Source: Haloarcula pelagica (GTDB lineage: Archaea > Halobacteriota > Halobacteria > Halobacteriales > Haloarculaceae). Taken from it: DNA of 64,000 nucleotides. Positions 43,205 to 52,378 of the stretch are shown in pieces. Within the stretch, counting starts at the first letter, position 1. The number at the start of each line of letters is the position of its first letter. The stretch lies in contig NZ_CP126162.1 of the NCBI RefSeq assembly GCF_030127105.1, forward strand, positions 124,001-188,000, in the 5' to 3' direction. The notes under the pieces are model-generated. The model was not told where the DNA came from. It worked only from the letters and a program-made list of their open reading frames with translations, and did no database searches. The position numbers and the translations under genes are program-made.

Positions 43205-43502
43205 GGCAGGCTTTGGGTCCGGGACTAGCGCTCCGCCGAAGAGAGCCAGAGGACGGCCGAGAGTGTTCGACCGCTGTCGTCTCACCTCGGGAAGATGGGG
43301 ATAGATCGAACTAGCGAGTGGAATATCTCCGGTAGGTGTGGCTATATCTGTCTCATATACCCTTCGATAGGGCAGTCCTGTTGCGATCGGTGGTCGAGTC
43401 GGTCCGCTTGTCCGCGGGTTCACGCCGTATCCGAGGACACGCAGTCACCCGGGGAGCGTGGCCCAAACTGTCGGCGACCGTGGAGAGCCGAACTGAACGC
43501 GG

Positions 43503-44456
43503 TCAGAGGACGCTCCCGGACTGGAGAAGCGCGACCAGAACGGTCAGGACCGCGATCCCCGCGACAGTCGTCACGAAGATAGTGGTGCTCAGGTACTCTG
43601 GGGCCGTGAGCCCGTCCACGACGCTGCCGTCGGCGTATTCGATGGTCAGCGCGAGGGGGATGACGGCCGCAGGGGTGGCACACTCCAGGATGAACACGCG
43701 GGCGACGGTGGGGTCCGCAAAGTCCAGCGCGAACGCGATGCCGACCCCGACCACTGGGGCGACCCCGAGTTTCAACACTGACGGAGTAATCGTCCGGGAT
43801 ACCGCAGACACGTCGGTGTCTGCCAACTGGACCCCCAGTATCAGGAGCATGATCGGTATCGAGGAGTCGCCGACGAGAGCCAACGTGTCCATGACGGCGG
43901 TGTTCGTCGCCGGCACCGCTCCCCAGGCGCGCACGAGGACCGCCGCGACGACGGCGTACACCAGCGGCAGTTTGAATATCTCCTTGGCAGCACCCAGGGC
44001 ACTCCTGTCTGTCCCTCGGGACGCGATGTACACGCCGAGCGTGTACACGAGCAGGTTCTGGATCGTGAGATAGAGGACCGCAGTGGTCCGACCGACGGCA
44101 CCGAACGCGAACTCCGAGAGCGGAATGCCGATGAACCCGGAGTTGGGGATGGCCGCAGCGAGCATCAGCGCGCCCAGCAGCGGTCCCGACTCACCCGTCA
44201 GTCGGCCGGCGACCCAGGCGACGCCGATCATGACCAGCGCGTACGCGACGACGCCGACGCCGAGTTTGAGGACGGCAGCGCCACCCAGTTCGGTCGTCGC
44301 GATGCTGTGGAACGCGAGCACCGGGACCAGCACGTAAAGCCCGACCGTGTTCAGCGACGTAACGTCGACATCGGTCGTCCGCGTCAGCAGATAGCCCACG
44401 GCCGAAATCGCGAGGATCGGACCGACAGCACCGGTGAAGGCAGTGGTCAGCGACAT
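43503..44456 (-). CDS. AEC (auxin efflux carrier) family transporter
   Basis: A 317-residue protein with ten helices in the AEC two-half arrangement. The N-terminal half starts GAVGPILAISAVGYLL and carries AIPNSGFIGIPL, the conserved NxGFxGxPL crossover. The C-terminal half has SIPIMLLILGVQLAD and LECATPAAVIPLALT. AEC carriers export organic anions such as malate or malonate. The start codon at 44456 gives a full-length protein. Confidence 0.9.
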   Translation of the reverse strand: MSLTTAFTGAVGPILAISAVGYLLTRTTDVDVTSLNTVGLYVLVPVLAFHSIATTELGGAAVLKLGVGVVAYALVMIGVAWVAGRLTGESGPLLGALMLAAAIPNSGFIGIPLSEFAFGAVGRTTAVLYLTIQNLLVYTLGVYIASRGTDRSALGAAKEIFKLPLVYAVVAAVLVRAWGAVPATNTAVMDTLALVGDSSIPIMLLILGVQLADTDVSAVSRTITPSVLKLGVAPVVGVGIAFALDFADPTVARVFILECATPAAVIPLALTIEYADGSVVDGLTAPEYLSTTIFVTTVAGIAVLTVLVALLQSGSVL

Positions 44457-44617
44457 CCGTGGTTACCACACCCCTGGACGGCCTGCGGGCGCTGAGAGCA
44501 CGTGACACTCCGGACGGAAACTGGGCGACATCTAACTCCTCTCTCACTGTCGTCTCTTATCAAAGTACTCATCGAGTGCGGACGGACAGTTATCGGGGCG
44601 CCTCGAACCACGCTCCG

Positions 44618-45520
44618 TCAGACCGCTCGCGACCGCTTCACCCAGCCGATACGTGTGATCGCCTCCGCGCCGAGCTGAGCGAGGAGTCCAGCGGCTTCGA
44701 GGTCGTGGTCGGCGAAGGCGTCGACCACGACATCACCGGCACTGAGGACGCCGTGTTCGCCGATCGGGACGTACAGCCCCGACTGGAGTTCGCCGCGGTT
44801 GTGGTCGTCCTCGGTCATCTCGTGGTCGGCGTGGAGTTCGGGTTCGCCCGTCCGGAACGTCCGTGCCGCCGGCGTCTCCTCCTCGACGGAGTAGTCGGGA
44901 CGATCACCGGCCCGTTCGAGACACTCCTCGGTCGCGACGACCGTCTCCAACCGCCTGTTGTTGGTGTCGCTCAGGCGGATGGTGGTGTTGACCAGCCCGA
45001 GGATGTTCTTCGCGGCGTCCGCGAGGATCTCCGCAACGTCCTGTCTCGTGCTGACGGAGCGGAGTTCCTGGCTCGTCTGTCGAAGCACCTCGATGCGTTG
45101 CTCCCTGCGTTTTACGTCCGTGATGTCCTGGACAGTTCCGTACAAGAAGGGGTCTCCGTCCGTCGAGCGCCCTGGGGTACAGTGCATACGGACCGAGTGA
45201 CTGATCGTCCCCGCTCCGGCGAGCGTCGCGTCGACCGTGAACCCGTCCGAACCGGCGACCGCTCGATTGAATCGGTCGATAACCGCTGTCTCGTCGGCGT
45301 CCGTATAGTGAGCGACGAGGTCAGCGAACGAGTACCGCCGTTCCGGGTCGACGCCGTGGACTCGCTTGGCCTGGCGACTCCACACCGTCTCCTCGGTCGA
45401 GATATCGTGGAACCAGACGCCGATACCGGTGAGTTGCTCGACGCTGGACAGCAGTTCCTGGCGGTGATCCTCGTGTAACGATTCGATAGCTTGGTCGTCG
45501 GCCTGTGGAGAGTCACGCAT
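44618..45520 (-). CDS. PAS-GAF sensor protein without output domain
   Basis: A 300-residue soluble protein. A PAS domain (~25-135) has IGVWFHDISTEETVWSRQ, HGVDPERRYSFADLV and a PAC-type end (LYGTVQDITDVKRREQRIEV). A GAF domain (~145-290) ends in a GDVVVDAFADHDLEAAGLLA stretch. Bacterio-opsin-activator-type proteins have this order plus a C-terminal HTH, and histidine kinases have a HisKA domain; neither is present. It may act by protein contact or be a truncated regulator. ATG 45520 is preferred over 45550 because a TTTAGTG element is ~30 bases upstream. Confidence 0.75.
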   Translation of the reverse strand: MRDSPQADDQAIESLHEDHRQELLSSVEQLTGIGVWFHDISTEETVWSRQAKRVHGVDPERRYSFADLVAHYTDADETAVIDRFNRAVAGSDGFTVDATLAGAGTISHSVRMHCTPGRSTDGDPFLYGTVQDITDVKRREQRIEVLRQTSQELRSVSTRQDVAEILADAAKNILGLVNTTIRLSDTNNRRLETVVATEECLERAGDRPDYSVEEETPAARTFRTGEPELHADHEMTEDDHNRGELQSGLYVPIGEHGVLSAGDVVVDAFADHDLEAAGLLAQLGAEAITRIGWVKRSRAV

Positions 45521-45816
45521 GCGTATGTGACTCGTTGTCGGAGACATCACTAAATCCTTTCGTCCAGTGAGTCGAGCCCGTGTCCGAACCGCCGAGAGTA
45601 CCGTCGCTCCGTCGGAAACCCAGCGGTGGGCTGTTGATCACCACGTAAGGAAGACCCACTGTCTGCGTCCTCAGCCACGAACACCGGGGTGGATCGGACG
45701 ACGAACCGGACGCCAGTCGCAGTCGGATGAAGTGTCAGACTGCGAATTATATCGGCAGTGACGGTACTCGACCCGCAGGTCGTCGTGCTCGCCCGCTGTC
45801 GAGCCGAGCGACAATC

Positions 45817-45833
45817 ATTCACATAATGTAAAT
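45817..45833 (+). promoter_or_regulatory. Palindrome site A (IclR-type operator candidate)
   Basis: ATTCACATAATGTAAAT reads as its own reverse complement except for the centre and one base pair. It lies 43 bases upstream of the IclR gene's TATA box. Confidence 0.65.
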
Positions 45834-45854
45834 AAAAACGGGGAGCTGCCGCCG

Positions 45855-45871
45855 ATTCGCATTATGAAAAC
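45855..45871 (+). promoter_or_regulatory. Palindrome site B (IclR-type operator candidate)
   Basis: ATTCGCATTATGAAAAC shares the ATTCGCATTATG half with site D. It directly abuts the TATA box at 45872-45879, where a bound regulator would block TFB/TBP. Centre-to-centre distance to site A is 38 bases. Confidence 0.65.
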
Positions 45872-45879
45872 AATTATAC
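45872..45879 (+). promoter_or_regulatory. TATA box of the IclR gene
   Basis: AATTATAC is centred ~27 bases before the ATG at 45903, which fits a leaderless transcript. Confidence 0.65.
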
Positions 45880-45902
45880 GGATCCCCTATCATCTTTGAT
45901 GT

Positions 45903-46679
45903 ATGATTCAGGACATCAACGGTCGAACACTCAAGACGACTGAGCAATCACTGCGGATTCTGTCGCTGATTCTCGAACACGACGGCCTCACGCTCGCAGA
46001 GCTCGACGAGATGGTCGACAGTCCGAAGAGTTCGGTCCTCAGTCACCTCAACACGCTCTTGGAAAGCCGCTATCTGGTCAAGGAGGAGGGAAGATACTTC
46101 GTGAGTTTCAGAGTGGCGCTGCTGGGTGAGAAGGCCCGATACCGGTACCCAGACGAGGGGCACGTCAAAACAGTCATCGACGAGTTGGCGGAGACGACCG
46201 GGGAGGAGGCGAACTTCACGGTCTTCGAACACGGTCGGCTCCTGATGTTCTACGGCACATCCGGTCACGCGGCGACCAGTGAGACCGACTTCGACTACCG
46301 CTCTGAGTACTATCTCCACGATACGGCGGCCGGAAAGGCCATCCTGTCGGAGCTCGACACCGAGAGAGTCGAACGAATCCTCGATACGTGGGGGCTGCCC
46401 CGGGAGTCCGAGGCGACGATCACGGACCGGGACGCGCTGTTCGACGCTCTCGAAGCGACTGCCGACCGCGGTTACGGGGTCGTCGACGAGGAGTTCGCGC
46501 CCGGACTCGTCGCCATCGGAGCGCCGGTCCACGCAGCCGATGGGACCATCCTGGGTGGTATCAGTGTCGGCGGGCCGAAGTACCGGGTCGACAGCGTCCG
46601 CGTCGACCACGAACTGGCGGAGCATCTGCTCGACGCCGTGGGATCGCTGGAGTCGGCCCTCCAGTCGAAGCGCGAGTAG
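45903..46679 (+). CDS. IclR family transcriptional regulator (first of two)
   Basis: A 258-residue protein. The N-terminal winged HTH (~10-75) includes TEQSLRILSLILEHDGLTLA and SPKSSVLSHLNTLLESRYLV. The IclR effector domain (~80-255) has YYLHDTAAGKAILSEL, RGYGVVDEEFAPGLVAIGAP and GGISVGGPKYRV. IclR dimers bind palindromes and respond to small aromatic or sugar-acid type ligands. Two copies of a 17-base palindrome lie in its own promoter and two more downstream before the transporter genes. It is probably an autoregulated local regulator of the Liv/Tm-1 cluster (inference). Confidence 0.92.
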   Translation: MIQDINGRTLKTTEQSLRILSLILEHDGLTLAELDEMVDSPKSSVLSHLNTLLESRYLVKEEGRYFVSFRVALLGEKARYRYPDEGHVKTVIDELAETTGEEANFTVFEHGRLLMFYGTSGHAATSETDFDYRSEYYLHDTAAGKAILSELDTERVERILDTWGLPRESEATITDRDALFDALEATADRGYGVVDEEFAPGLVAIGAPVHAADGTILGGISVGGPKYRVDSVRVDHELAEHLLDAVGSLESALQSKRE

Positions 46680-46830
46680 CATGGACTAACGCTCGTACAG
46701 GTGTTACGGGGACGCTTTCGGTGAGCCGGCCACTGCGGACGAGCGGGTACCGCCCGCATCGTAGCACTAACAGATGTACATATGGTAGTTTACTCGCCGG
46801 AGGGCGCCAGCGATATCCCACATCAGCAGT

Positions 46831-46847
46831 TATCGCATAATGCGAAC
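46831..46847 (+). promoter_or_regulatory. Palindrome site C
   Basis: TATCGCATAATGCGAAC contains a perfect TCGCATAATGCGA core, matching sites A, B and D. It is centred 101 bases before site D. Confidence 0.7.
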
Positions 46848-46931
46848 GCTCCGTCTCTCGGAGTTCGTGACCCGTGTCTGCGGCCCTGAGCGAGAGATAT
46901 GTGAACTGCTCTCGTACCACGATGATCGTCG

Positions 46932-46948
46932 ATTCGCATTATGCGAAT
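46932..46948 (+). promoter_or_regulatory. Palindrome site D (perfect copy)
   Basis: ATTCGCATTATGCGAAT is a perfect 17-base palindrome around a central T, the best copy of the shared element. It lies ~145 bases upstream of the TATA box of the substrate-binding protein gene. Confidence 0.75.
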
Positions 46949-47090
46949 TATTGTCCGTGTCGTGGATTCGATTCGTCGTTCAACGGCCGGCATCTCGGCT
47001 GCCAGCACAGCGCTGTCCATAATGATCGAAAGTAAACAATTACGCGGAACGGCGGCGATAGCACATACAACATGGTTAATTCACCAGAAG

Positions 47091-47100
47091 TTTTAAATAG
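47091..47100 (+). promoter_or_regulatory. TATA box of the substrate-binding protein gene
   Basis: TTTTAAATAG is centred ~40 bases before ATG 47135, predicting a short leader. It is the only strong TATA-like stretch close to the start. Confidence 0.55.
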
Positions 47101-47134
47101 TTTATTCTCGGACATTCTCACGGACGTACCAATC

Positions 47135-48538
47135 ATGACTGAACGCGCAGACCAGACAGACCAGTCCAGGCGAAAGTATCTCAAAACGGTCGGAGCCGCC
47201 GGCGCCCTCGTCGGCCTCGCAGGGTGTGGCGGGGACGGCGGCAGTGGTGGCGGTAGCGGTGGTGGCAGCAGCGGTGACAGCGGCGGCGGCAGCGGTGGTG
47301 GCGAAAACGAGTATGCTGCCATCGGGAACTTCCCGCCGGAAGGTAACACGGTGTCGATCGGGTTCAACGGGCCGACTTCGGGTGCACTGGGTCCAGACGG
47401 GCAGGACCAGGAGAAAGGGTTCGACCTCGCGGTCAAGCATCTCAACGACGGCGGCGGTCTCGTCGATTACTGGGATCGGTTGGAGGGCGGCGGAATACTG
47501 GGATCCCAGGTCGAGCCGACCAAAGCCGACACCGCGGGAAGCGCCGATACCGCGCAGGACAACATCGACCGGATGATCCAGCGCGACAACATCCAGTTCT
47601 GGACCGGTGGCATGTCAAGCACGGTGACCATGGCGATGCAGAACGTCGCCCAGCGCGAGAAAGTGCCGTTCATGGGTGGGAACTCCACCTCGGCGGGTAT
47701 CTCCGGGGAGAACTGTTCGCGGTACTACTTCCACCCGACGTTCCACGCCGAGATCATCGGGATGGCGATGGGCGAGGCCGCCCCCTCCGTCCTCGGGGAG
47801 GACCGGTCGCTGTTCCACATCTACATGGACTACTCCTACGGGCAGTCCAACCGCGACGCCGCCCGCAAGTACCTCACCGAACAGGGTCCGTGGGAGGACG
47901 CTGGCGGCGCCGCCATCGCAGAGGGAGAAACCGACCACAGTTCCCAGATTCAGGCGCTGGAAGACTCCGGCGCCGACACGCTGTACTTCTCCAGTTTCGG
48001 CAACTTCGCGGCCAGCGGGCTCGCACAACTGCGCGACGCCGGACTGACCGACGACATCGATGTCATCATCCCCCACGTCAGCGCGTTCACCCTGGACCCC
48101 CTCGGCGCGGACGCCGAAGGGGTCCTCGGCATGGAGCCGTGGAACCCCAACGCGGACAACGAGGCCAGTCAGGTCTTCGTCGAGTCCTACCAGCAGGAGT
48201 ACGACGAGACGCCCAACCAGAGTTCGTTGCACACCTACGAGTCGATGATGGTGTACGCGGCCGCCGTCGAGGAGGCCGGGACGTTCCATCCGCCGACGGT
48301 CGTCAGGACTCTCGAAGAGTTCGAGTGGAGCCTCGCCTGGGGCGATTCGACCTACCGCGAGTGTGACCACCAGGTCGAGCGACCGTGGTACCTCGTGCAG
48401 GGTGTCGGCGACGACCGGGCCGAGGAACTCGGGATCCGCACCGAGATCGTCGAGACGACGGACCCGCTCGTCTACGAGTGTGACTCGTTCCCGGCGTCGA
48501 ACTGCGCGATGAGCGAGAACGCCTACGGGGACGAGTAA
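47135..48538 (+). CDS. Tat lipoprotein, branched-chain amino acid-type ABC substrate-binding protein
   Basis: A 467-residue protein. The twin-arginine signal is SRRKYLKTVG (Arg12-Arg13) and the lipobox is LAGC with Cys31. A Gly/Ser linker follows, then a type I periplasmic-binding (LivJ/AmiC-like) fold starting NTVSIGFNGPTSGALGPDGQ. It includes WTGGMSSTVTMAMQNVAQRE and IYMDYSYGQSNRDAARKYL. It captures the substrate at the cell surface for the adjacent LivHMGF proteins. The family covers branched-chain amino acids, urea, amides and aromatic acids, so the ligand is open. ATG 47135 is chosen because it begins the Tat signal. Confidence 0.92.
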   Translation: MTERADQTDQSRRKYLKTVGAAGALVGLAGCGGDGGSGGGSGGGSSGDSGGGSGGGENEYAAIGNFPPEGNTVSIGFNGPTSGALGPDGQDQEKGFDLAVKHLNDGGGLVDYWDRLEGGGILGSQVEPTKADTAGSADTAQDNIDRMIQRDNIQFWTGGMSSTVTMAMQNVAQREKVPFMGGNSTSAGISGENCSRYYFHPTFHAEIIGMAMGEAAPSVLGEDRSLFHIYMDYSYGQSNRDAARKYLTEQGPWEDAGGAAIAEGETDHSSQIQALEDSGADTLYFSSFGNFAASGLAQLRDAGLTDDIDVIIPHVSAFTLDPLGADAEGVLGMEPWNPNADNEASQVFVESYQQEYDETPNQSSLHTYESMMVYAAAVEEAGTFHPPTVVRTLEEFEWSLAWGDSTYRECDHQVERPWYLVQGVGDDRAEELGIRTEIVETTDPLVYECDSFPASNCAMSENAYGDE

Positions 48539-48741
48539 GACGAGGCAGTCGGGCTGGGTCGTACGCGACGAGCACGCTATCCCTGAGTCACCCCGTCACC
48601 AGGGACCGCCAGAGCCGACGCATCGGTCCGGTGTCCGCCCCGACGGAACCGGTGTAAGCACAAGATTCAAATATTGGTGTCGTCATTCTTTATCGTGTAC
48701 ATCATGAGACGCGGAATCATAGCTAGAGGACGGTGCCGGCG
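48539..48741 (+). promoter_or_regulatory. Gap with internal promoter before livH
   Basis: The ~200-base gap between the binding-protein and permease genes contains AT-rich TATA-like patches (CAAATATT at 48668-48675 and TTCTTTATCG at 48686-48695). The permease/ATPase genes may therefore have their own promoter as well as read-through. A 13-codon frame with six Arg codons (48704-48745) overlaps the livH start. Confidence 0.5.
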
Positions 48742-49683
48742 ATGAGCATCGACGGGATCGTCGGATTCCTCTTCATCGCGCTGAGCGTGGCATCGCTGTA
48801 CCTGTTGGTGTCGGTCGGGCTGTCGATCGTGTTCGGATCGCTGAAGTACGTGAACATGGCACACGGAGTGCTGTATCTCGGAGGTGCGTACATCGGGCTC
48901 CTCATCGCTTCGAGCGAGCAGTACGGTGGGTTACTGAGCGAGTTCGGGCAGGTCGGCCTCGACTGGGGGTTCGTCCCGGCGCTGGTGCTGACGCCGCTCG
49001 TGATCTTCGCAGTCGGGGTCGTCATGGAGCGGTTCATCGCGAAACCGTTCTACGAGCGGGATCTCCTCGATCAGCTCCTGGTGACGTTCGGTATCCTGAT
49101 CGCCGCCCAAGAGCTCGTCGCGATCGTCTTCGGTCGGACAGGGACGATCTATCCGCGTCCCGACTGGCTCACGGGTGCGATCTCGCTCCCCGTGATCGGG
49201 ACGCCGCCCGGGATGAGCGCGGCGTCGACGATCCGTGTGCTGGTCGTCACGCTCACGTTGGTGCTGATCGTGGCGATCTTCGCGTTCTTCAAGTACACTG
49301 ATTACGGGCTCGCGGTTCGCGCGGGGACCGAGGACTCGGAGATGACACAGATGCTCGGTATCCGTGTCGGCCGGCCGTTCCTGCTGATATTCGCCGTCGG
49401 GTCCGCGTACGCCGGGCTCGCCGGCGTCCTCGGCGGGTCGCTGTTCAACGTCACGTCCGGTATCGGCATGGAGATCATCATTCCGTCGCTCGTCATCGTC
49501 ATCATGGGCGGTGTCGGCAGTCTCAGAGGGACGGTCATTGGGGCACTACTCGCCGGCCTCTTCTTCGCGACGGCGACGGAACTCGTCCCGAGTATGACCC
49601 GTGCGAGCATCTACCTGCTCGCGATCCTCGTACTGACGATCAGACCGAGCGGCATCTTCCCCTCGACGGAGATCGGCCAATGA
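48742..49683 (+). CDS. livH: Branched-chain amino acid-type ABC permease (LivH-like)
   Basis: A 313-residue permease with eight or more helices. The LivH/LivM landmarks are GLSIVFGSLKYVNMAHGVLY near the N-terminus, RAGTEDSEMTQMLGI (the ATPase-contact loop) and IIIPSLVIVIMGGVGSLRGT near the C-terminus. The ATG at 48742 is used; a GTG nine bases upstream is a possible start. It overlaps the next gene by four bases (ATGA), which shows tight translational coupling. Confidence 0.92.
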   Translation: MSIDGIVGFLFIALSVASLYLLVSVGLSIVFGSLKYVNMAHGVLYLGGAYIGLLIASSEQYGGLLSEFGQVGLDWGFVPALVLTPLVIFAVGVVMERFIAKPFYERDLLDQLLVTFGILIAAQELVAIVFGRTGTIYPRPDWLTGAISLPVIGTPPGMSAASTIRVLVVTLTLVLIVAIFAFFKYTDYGLAVRAGTEDSEMTQMLGIRVGRPFLLIFAVGSAYAGLAGVLGGSLFNVTSGIGMEIIIPSLVIVIMGGVGSLRGTVIGALLAGLFFATATELVPSMTRASIYLLAILVLTIRPSGIFPSTEIGQ

Positions 49684-50834
49684 GCACGGACACCATCCAC
49701 GAGAGCACGGACGGTGAGTCGTCGTTGATCAGCTGGGAAACGTGGGACGGGATCAAACACACCGAGTGGTTCGTCTCCCTGTCGGCGGTGCTTTTCGTCC
49801 TCCTGTTCTCGTACGCCTTCGGCCGCGCGCCAGTCGTCTCGGACCTTCTGCGTGGGTACCACGGACTCGCGATAACGGTCCTCATCTGGTCGATCTTCGC
49901 GCTCGGGTTCAACCTCCTCCTGGGCCAGACCGGCCTGCTCTCCTTTGGTCACGCGATGTTCTTCGGGACGGCGAGTTACGCATCGGCGCTGTTCGCGATC
50001 CACGTGTACAACGATCCGCTCGTCGTCATCCTGGTCGGCATGCTGGCCGCGATCGTCCTCGGCGTGATCGCTGCGCTGCTCCTCCTGCGGCTGCACACGG
50101 TGTACTTCTCGATCGTCGCGCTCGCTATCGCACAGTTCCTGTACTTCCTCGCACGGGAGCCACTGGTCGAGATCACCAAAGGGATCAACGGGCTGGACGT
50201 GCCACGGGTCCCGCTGCTTGGTCTCGTCGACCTCGAACACGAGTACGGCGGCCTCCTTGGAATGCTCGTCGTGAACAACCTGTACCTCTTCGTCGGCGTC
50301 TTCTTCGTCGCCGTCGTCGCGTTCATTACACGGGTCCGGAAGTCCCCGTACGGACTGATCTTCAAGGCGATCCGCGAGAACGAGACGCGCACCGCCTTCG
50401 TTGGGCTCAACGTCTGGCGCTACAAGTTCGCGGCGTTCATGCTCTCGGCGGCGATCGTTGGACTCGCCGGAGGGCTGATGGCCGTCAACACGCAGTTCGC
50501 CGGCGTCGAGCGGCTCTACTGGTCCGTCAGCGGCGACATCGTCGTGATGGCTGTCCTCGGCGGACTGGGCACGATCGCCGGACCGGTCATCGGGACGTTC
50601 GTGTTCTTCTACTTCAAGGGGATCGTCAACGGCTTCCCCACGCTCGGGAACTACTGGCTGCTCCTGCTGGCGCTCTCGTTCACGACCGTCGTGTGGGTCT
50701 ATCCCGACGGGATCTGGGGGATGATCACGGACTTCACCGCAGCACTCCGTGACCCGAAGGCGCTACTGGCGAAGACGAAACGGCGACTCGCCGGACTGAG
50801 TCCGCTCGGCGACTCCACGGGAGGTGACCGCTGA
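49680..50834 (+). CDS. livM: Branched-chain amino acid-type ABC permease (LivM-like)
   Basis: A 384-residue permease. It has an N-terminal acidic extension, then LGFNLLLGQTGLLSFGHAMF (the LivM signature), IRENETRTAFVGLNVWRYK (the ATPase-contact loop) and VMAVLGGLGTIAGPVIGTF. It pairs with LivH in the membrane. The start overlaps livH (ATGA), and the stop overlaps livG (TGATG). Confidence 0.93.
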   Translation: MSTDTIHESTDGESSLISWETWDGIKHTEWFVSLSAVLFVLLFSYAFGRAPVVSDLLRGYHGLAITVLIWSIFALGFNLLLGQTGLLSFGHAMFFGTASYASALFAIHVYNDPLVVILVGMLAAIVLGVIAALLLLRLHTVYFSIVALAIAQFLYFLAREPLVEITKGINGLDVPRVPLLGLVDLEHEYGGLLGMLVVNNLYLFVGVFFVAVVAFITRVRKSPYGLIFKAIRENETRTAFVGLNVWRYKFAAFMLSAAIVGLAGGLMAVNTQFAGVERLYWSVSGDIVVMAVLGGLGTIAGPVIGTFVFFYFKGIVNGFPTLGNYWLLLLALSFTTVVWVYPDGIWGMITDFTAALRDPKALLAKTKRRLAGLSPLGDSTGGDR

Positions 50835-51585
50835 TGGCGCTGCTCGAAACCAGGGGACTGACCAAACGGTTCGGCGGGCTCACGGCACTCGACGGCGTCG
50901 ACATCGCCGTCGAGGAGGGTGAACTGGTCTCGCTGATCGGTCCCAACGGCGCCGGCAAGTCGACACTGATCAACACGATAACCGGGCGGCTGGAACCGAC
51001 CGAGGGCGACGTTCACTACGCGGGGACGGACCTCGTCGGGATGGAGCCGTTCGAGATCGCCCAACTCGGCGTCGGGCGGTCGTTCCAGACCGCGTCGATC
51101 CTCCCGGAACTCACGGTCCGGGAGAACATCCAGGTCGCGTCGTTCGCCGCGGAACACGGCTCGTTCAGGGTCAACTTCCTCCGCCGTCGGGACTCGTTCG
51201 AGGACGTGCAGGCGCGGACGAACGACATCCTGGAGACCATCGAACTCGACTCGAAGGCAGGTGTGGAGGCCGGATCGCTGCCCTACGGCGACAAACGGCG
51301 GCTCGAAGTCGCCATCGGGCTCGCGACCGATCCGGACCTCCTGTTCATGGACGAACCGACCGCGGGGATGTCTCCAACGGAGACCGAGATGACGGTGAAC
51401 CTCATCGACGATCTGCTGGAAGAGTGGGGGATGACTGTCTTCCTCGTCGAGCACGACATGGACATCGTCTTCGATATCTCGGACCGCATCTTCACGCTCC
51501 ACCAGGGCGAACTGATCGCGAAGGGAACGCCCGCGGAGATCAGAGAGCACCCGGCCGTTCGAGAGGCCTACCTCGGAGGTGAAGA

Positions 51586-51589
<4 letters not shown>
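50834..51589 (+). CDS. livG: ABC transporter ATP-binding protein (LivG-like)
   Basis: A 251-residue ATPase. Walker A is GPNGAGKST (residues ~36-44), and the signature region LPYGDKRRLEVAIGLATDPD is the LivG variant. Walker B is LLFMDEPTAGM and the switch is VEHDMD. It ends with the typical LivG tail (EIREHPAVREAYLG). It powers the LivHM permeases together with LivF. It overlaps livM at the start and livF at the end. Confidence 0.94.
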
Positions 51590-52329
<740 letters not shown>

Positions 52330-52378
52330 GCCCGCTCGGGGCGACAGGATTATCTTCCTGACGCCGGAACGGTCGTAC

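Larger units (their letters stand above)
45521..45902 (+). promoter_or_regulatory. Divergent regulatory region before the IclR gene
   Basis: The left part holds the promoter of the PAS-GAF gene; the middle has no gene. The right 85 bases are AT-rich and contain two copies of the CAT(A/T)ATG palindrome (centres 45825 and 45863) and a TATA box at 45872-45879, ~27 bases before the IclR ATG. Confidence 0.7.
46680..47134 (+). promoter_or_regulatory. Regulatory region before the ABC transporter operon
   Basis: No credible gene was seen; small frames here are not haloarchaeal in composition. It contains palindrome sites C and D, a weaker CATAATG-centred match at 47013-47029, and the TATA-like TTTTAAATAG at 47091-47100. 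The last implies a leader of about 13 bases before the ATG at 47135. Confidence 0.7.

Noticed and set aside
43197-43375. Direct repeat TTCGATAGGGCAG at the UspA stop and 166 bases later
   Set aside because: Only 13 bases match and there is no other sign of a duplicated gene or mobile element.
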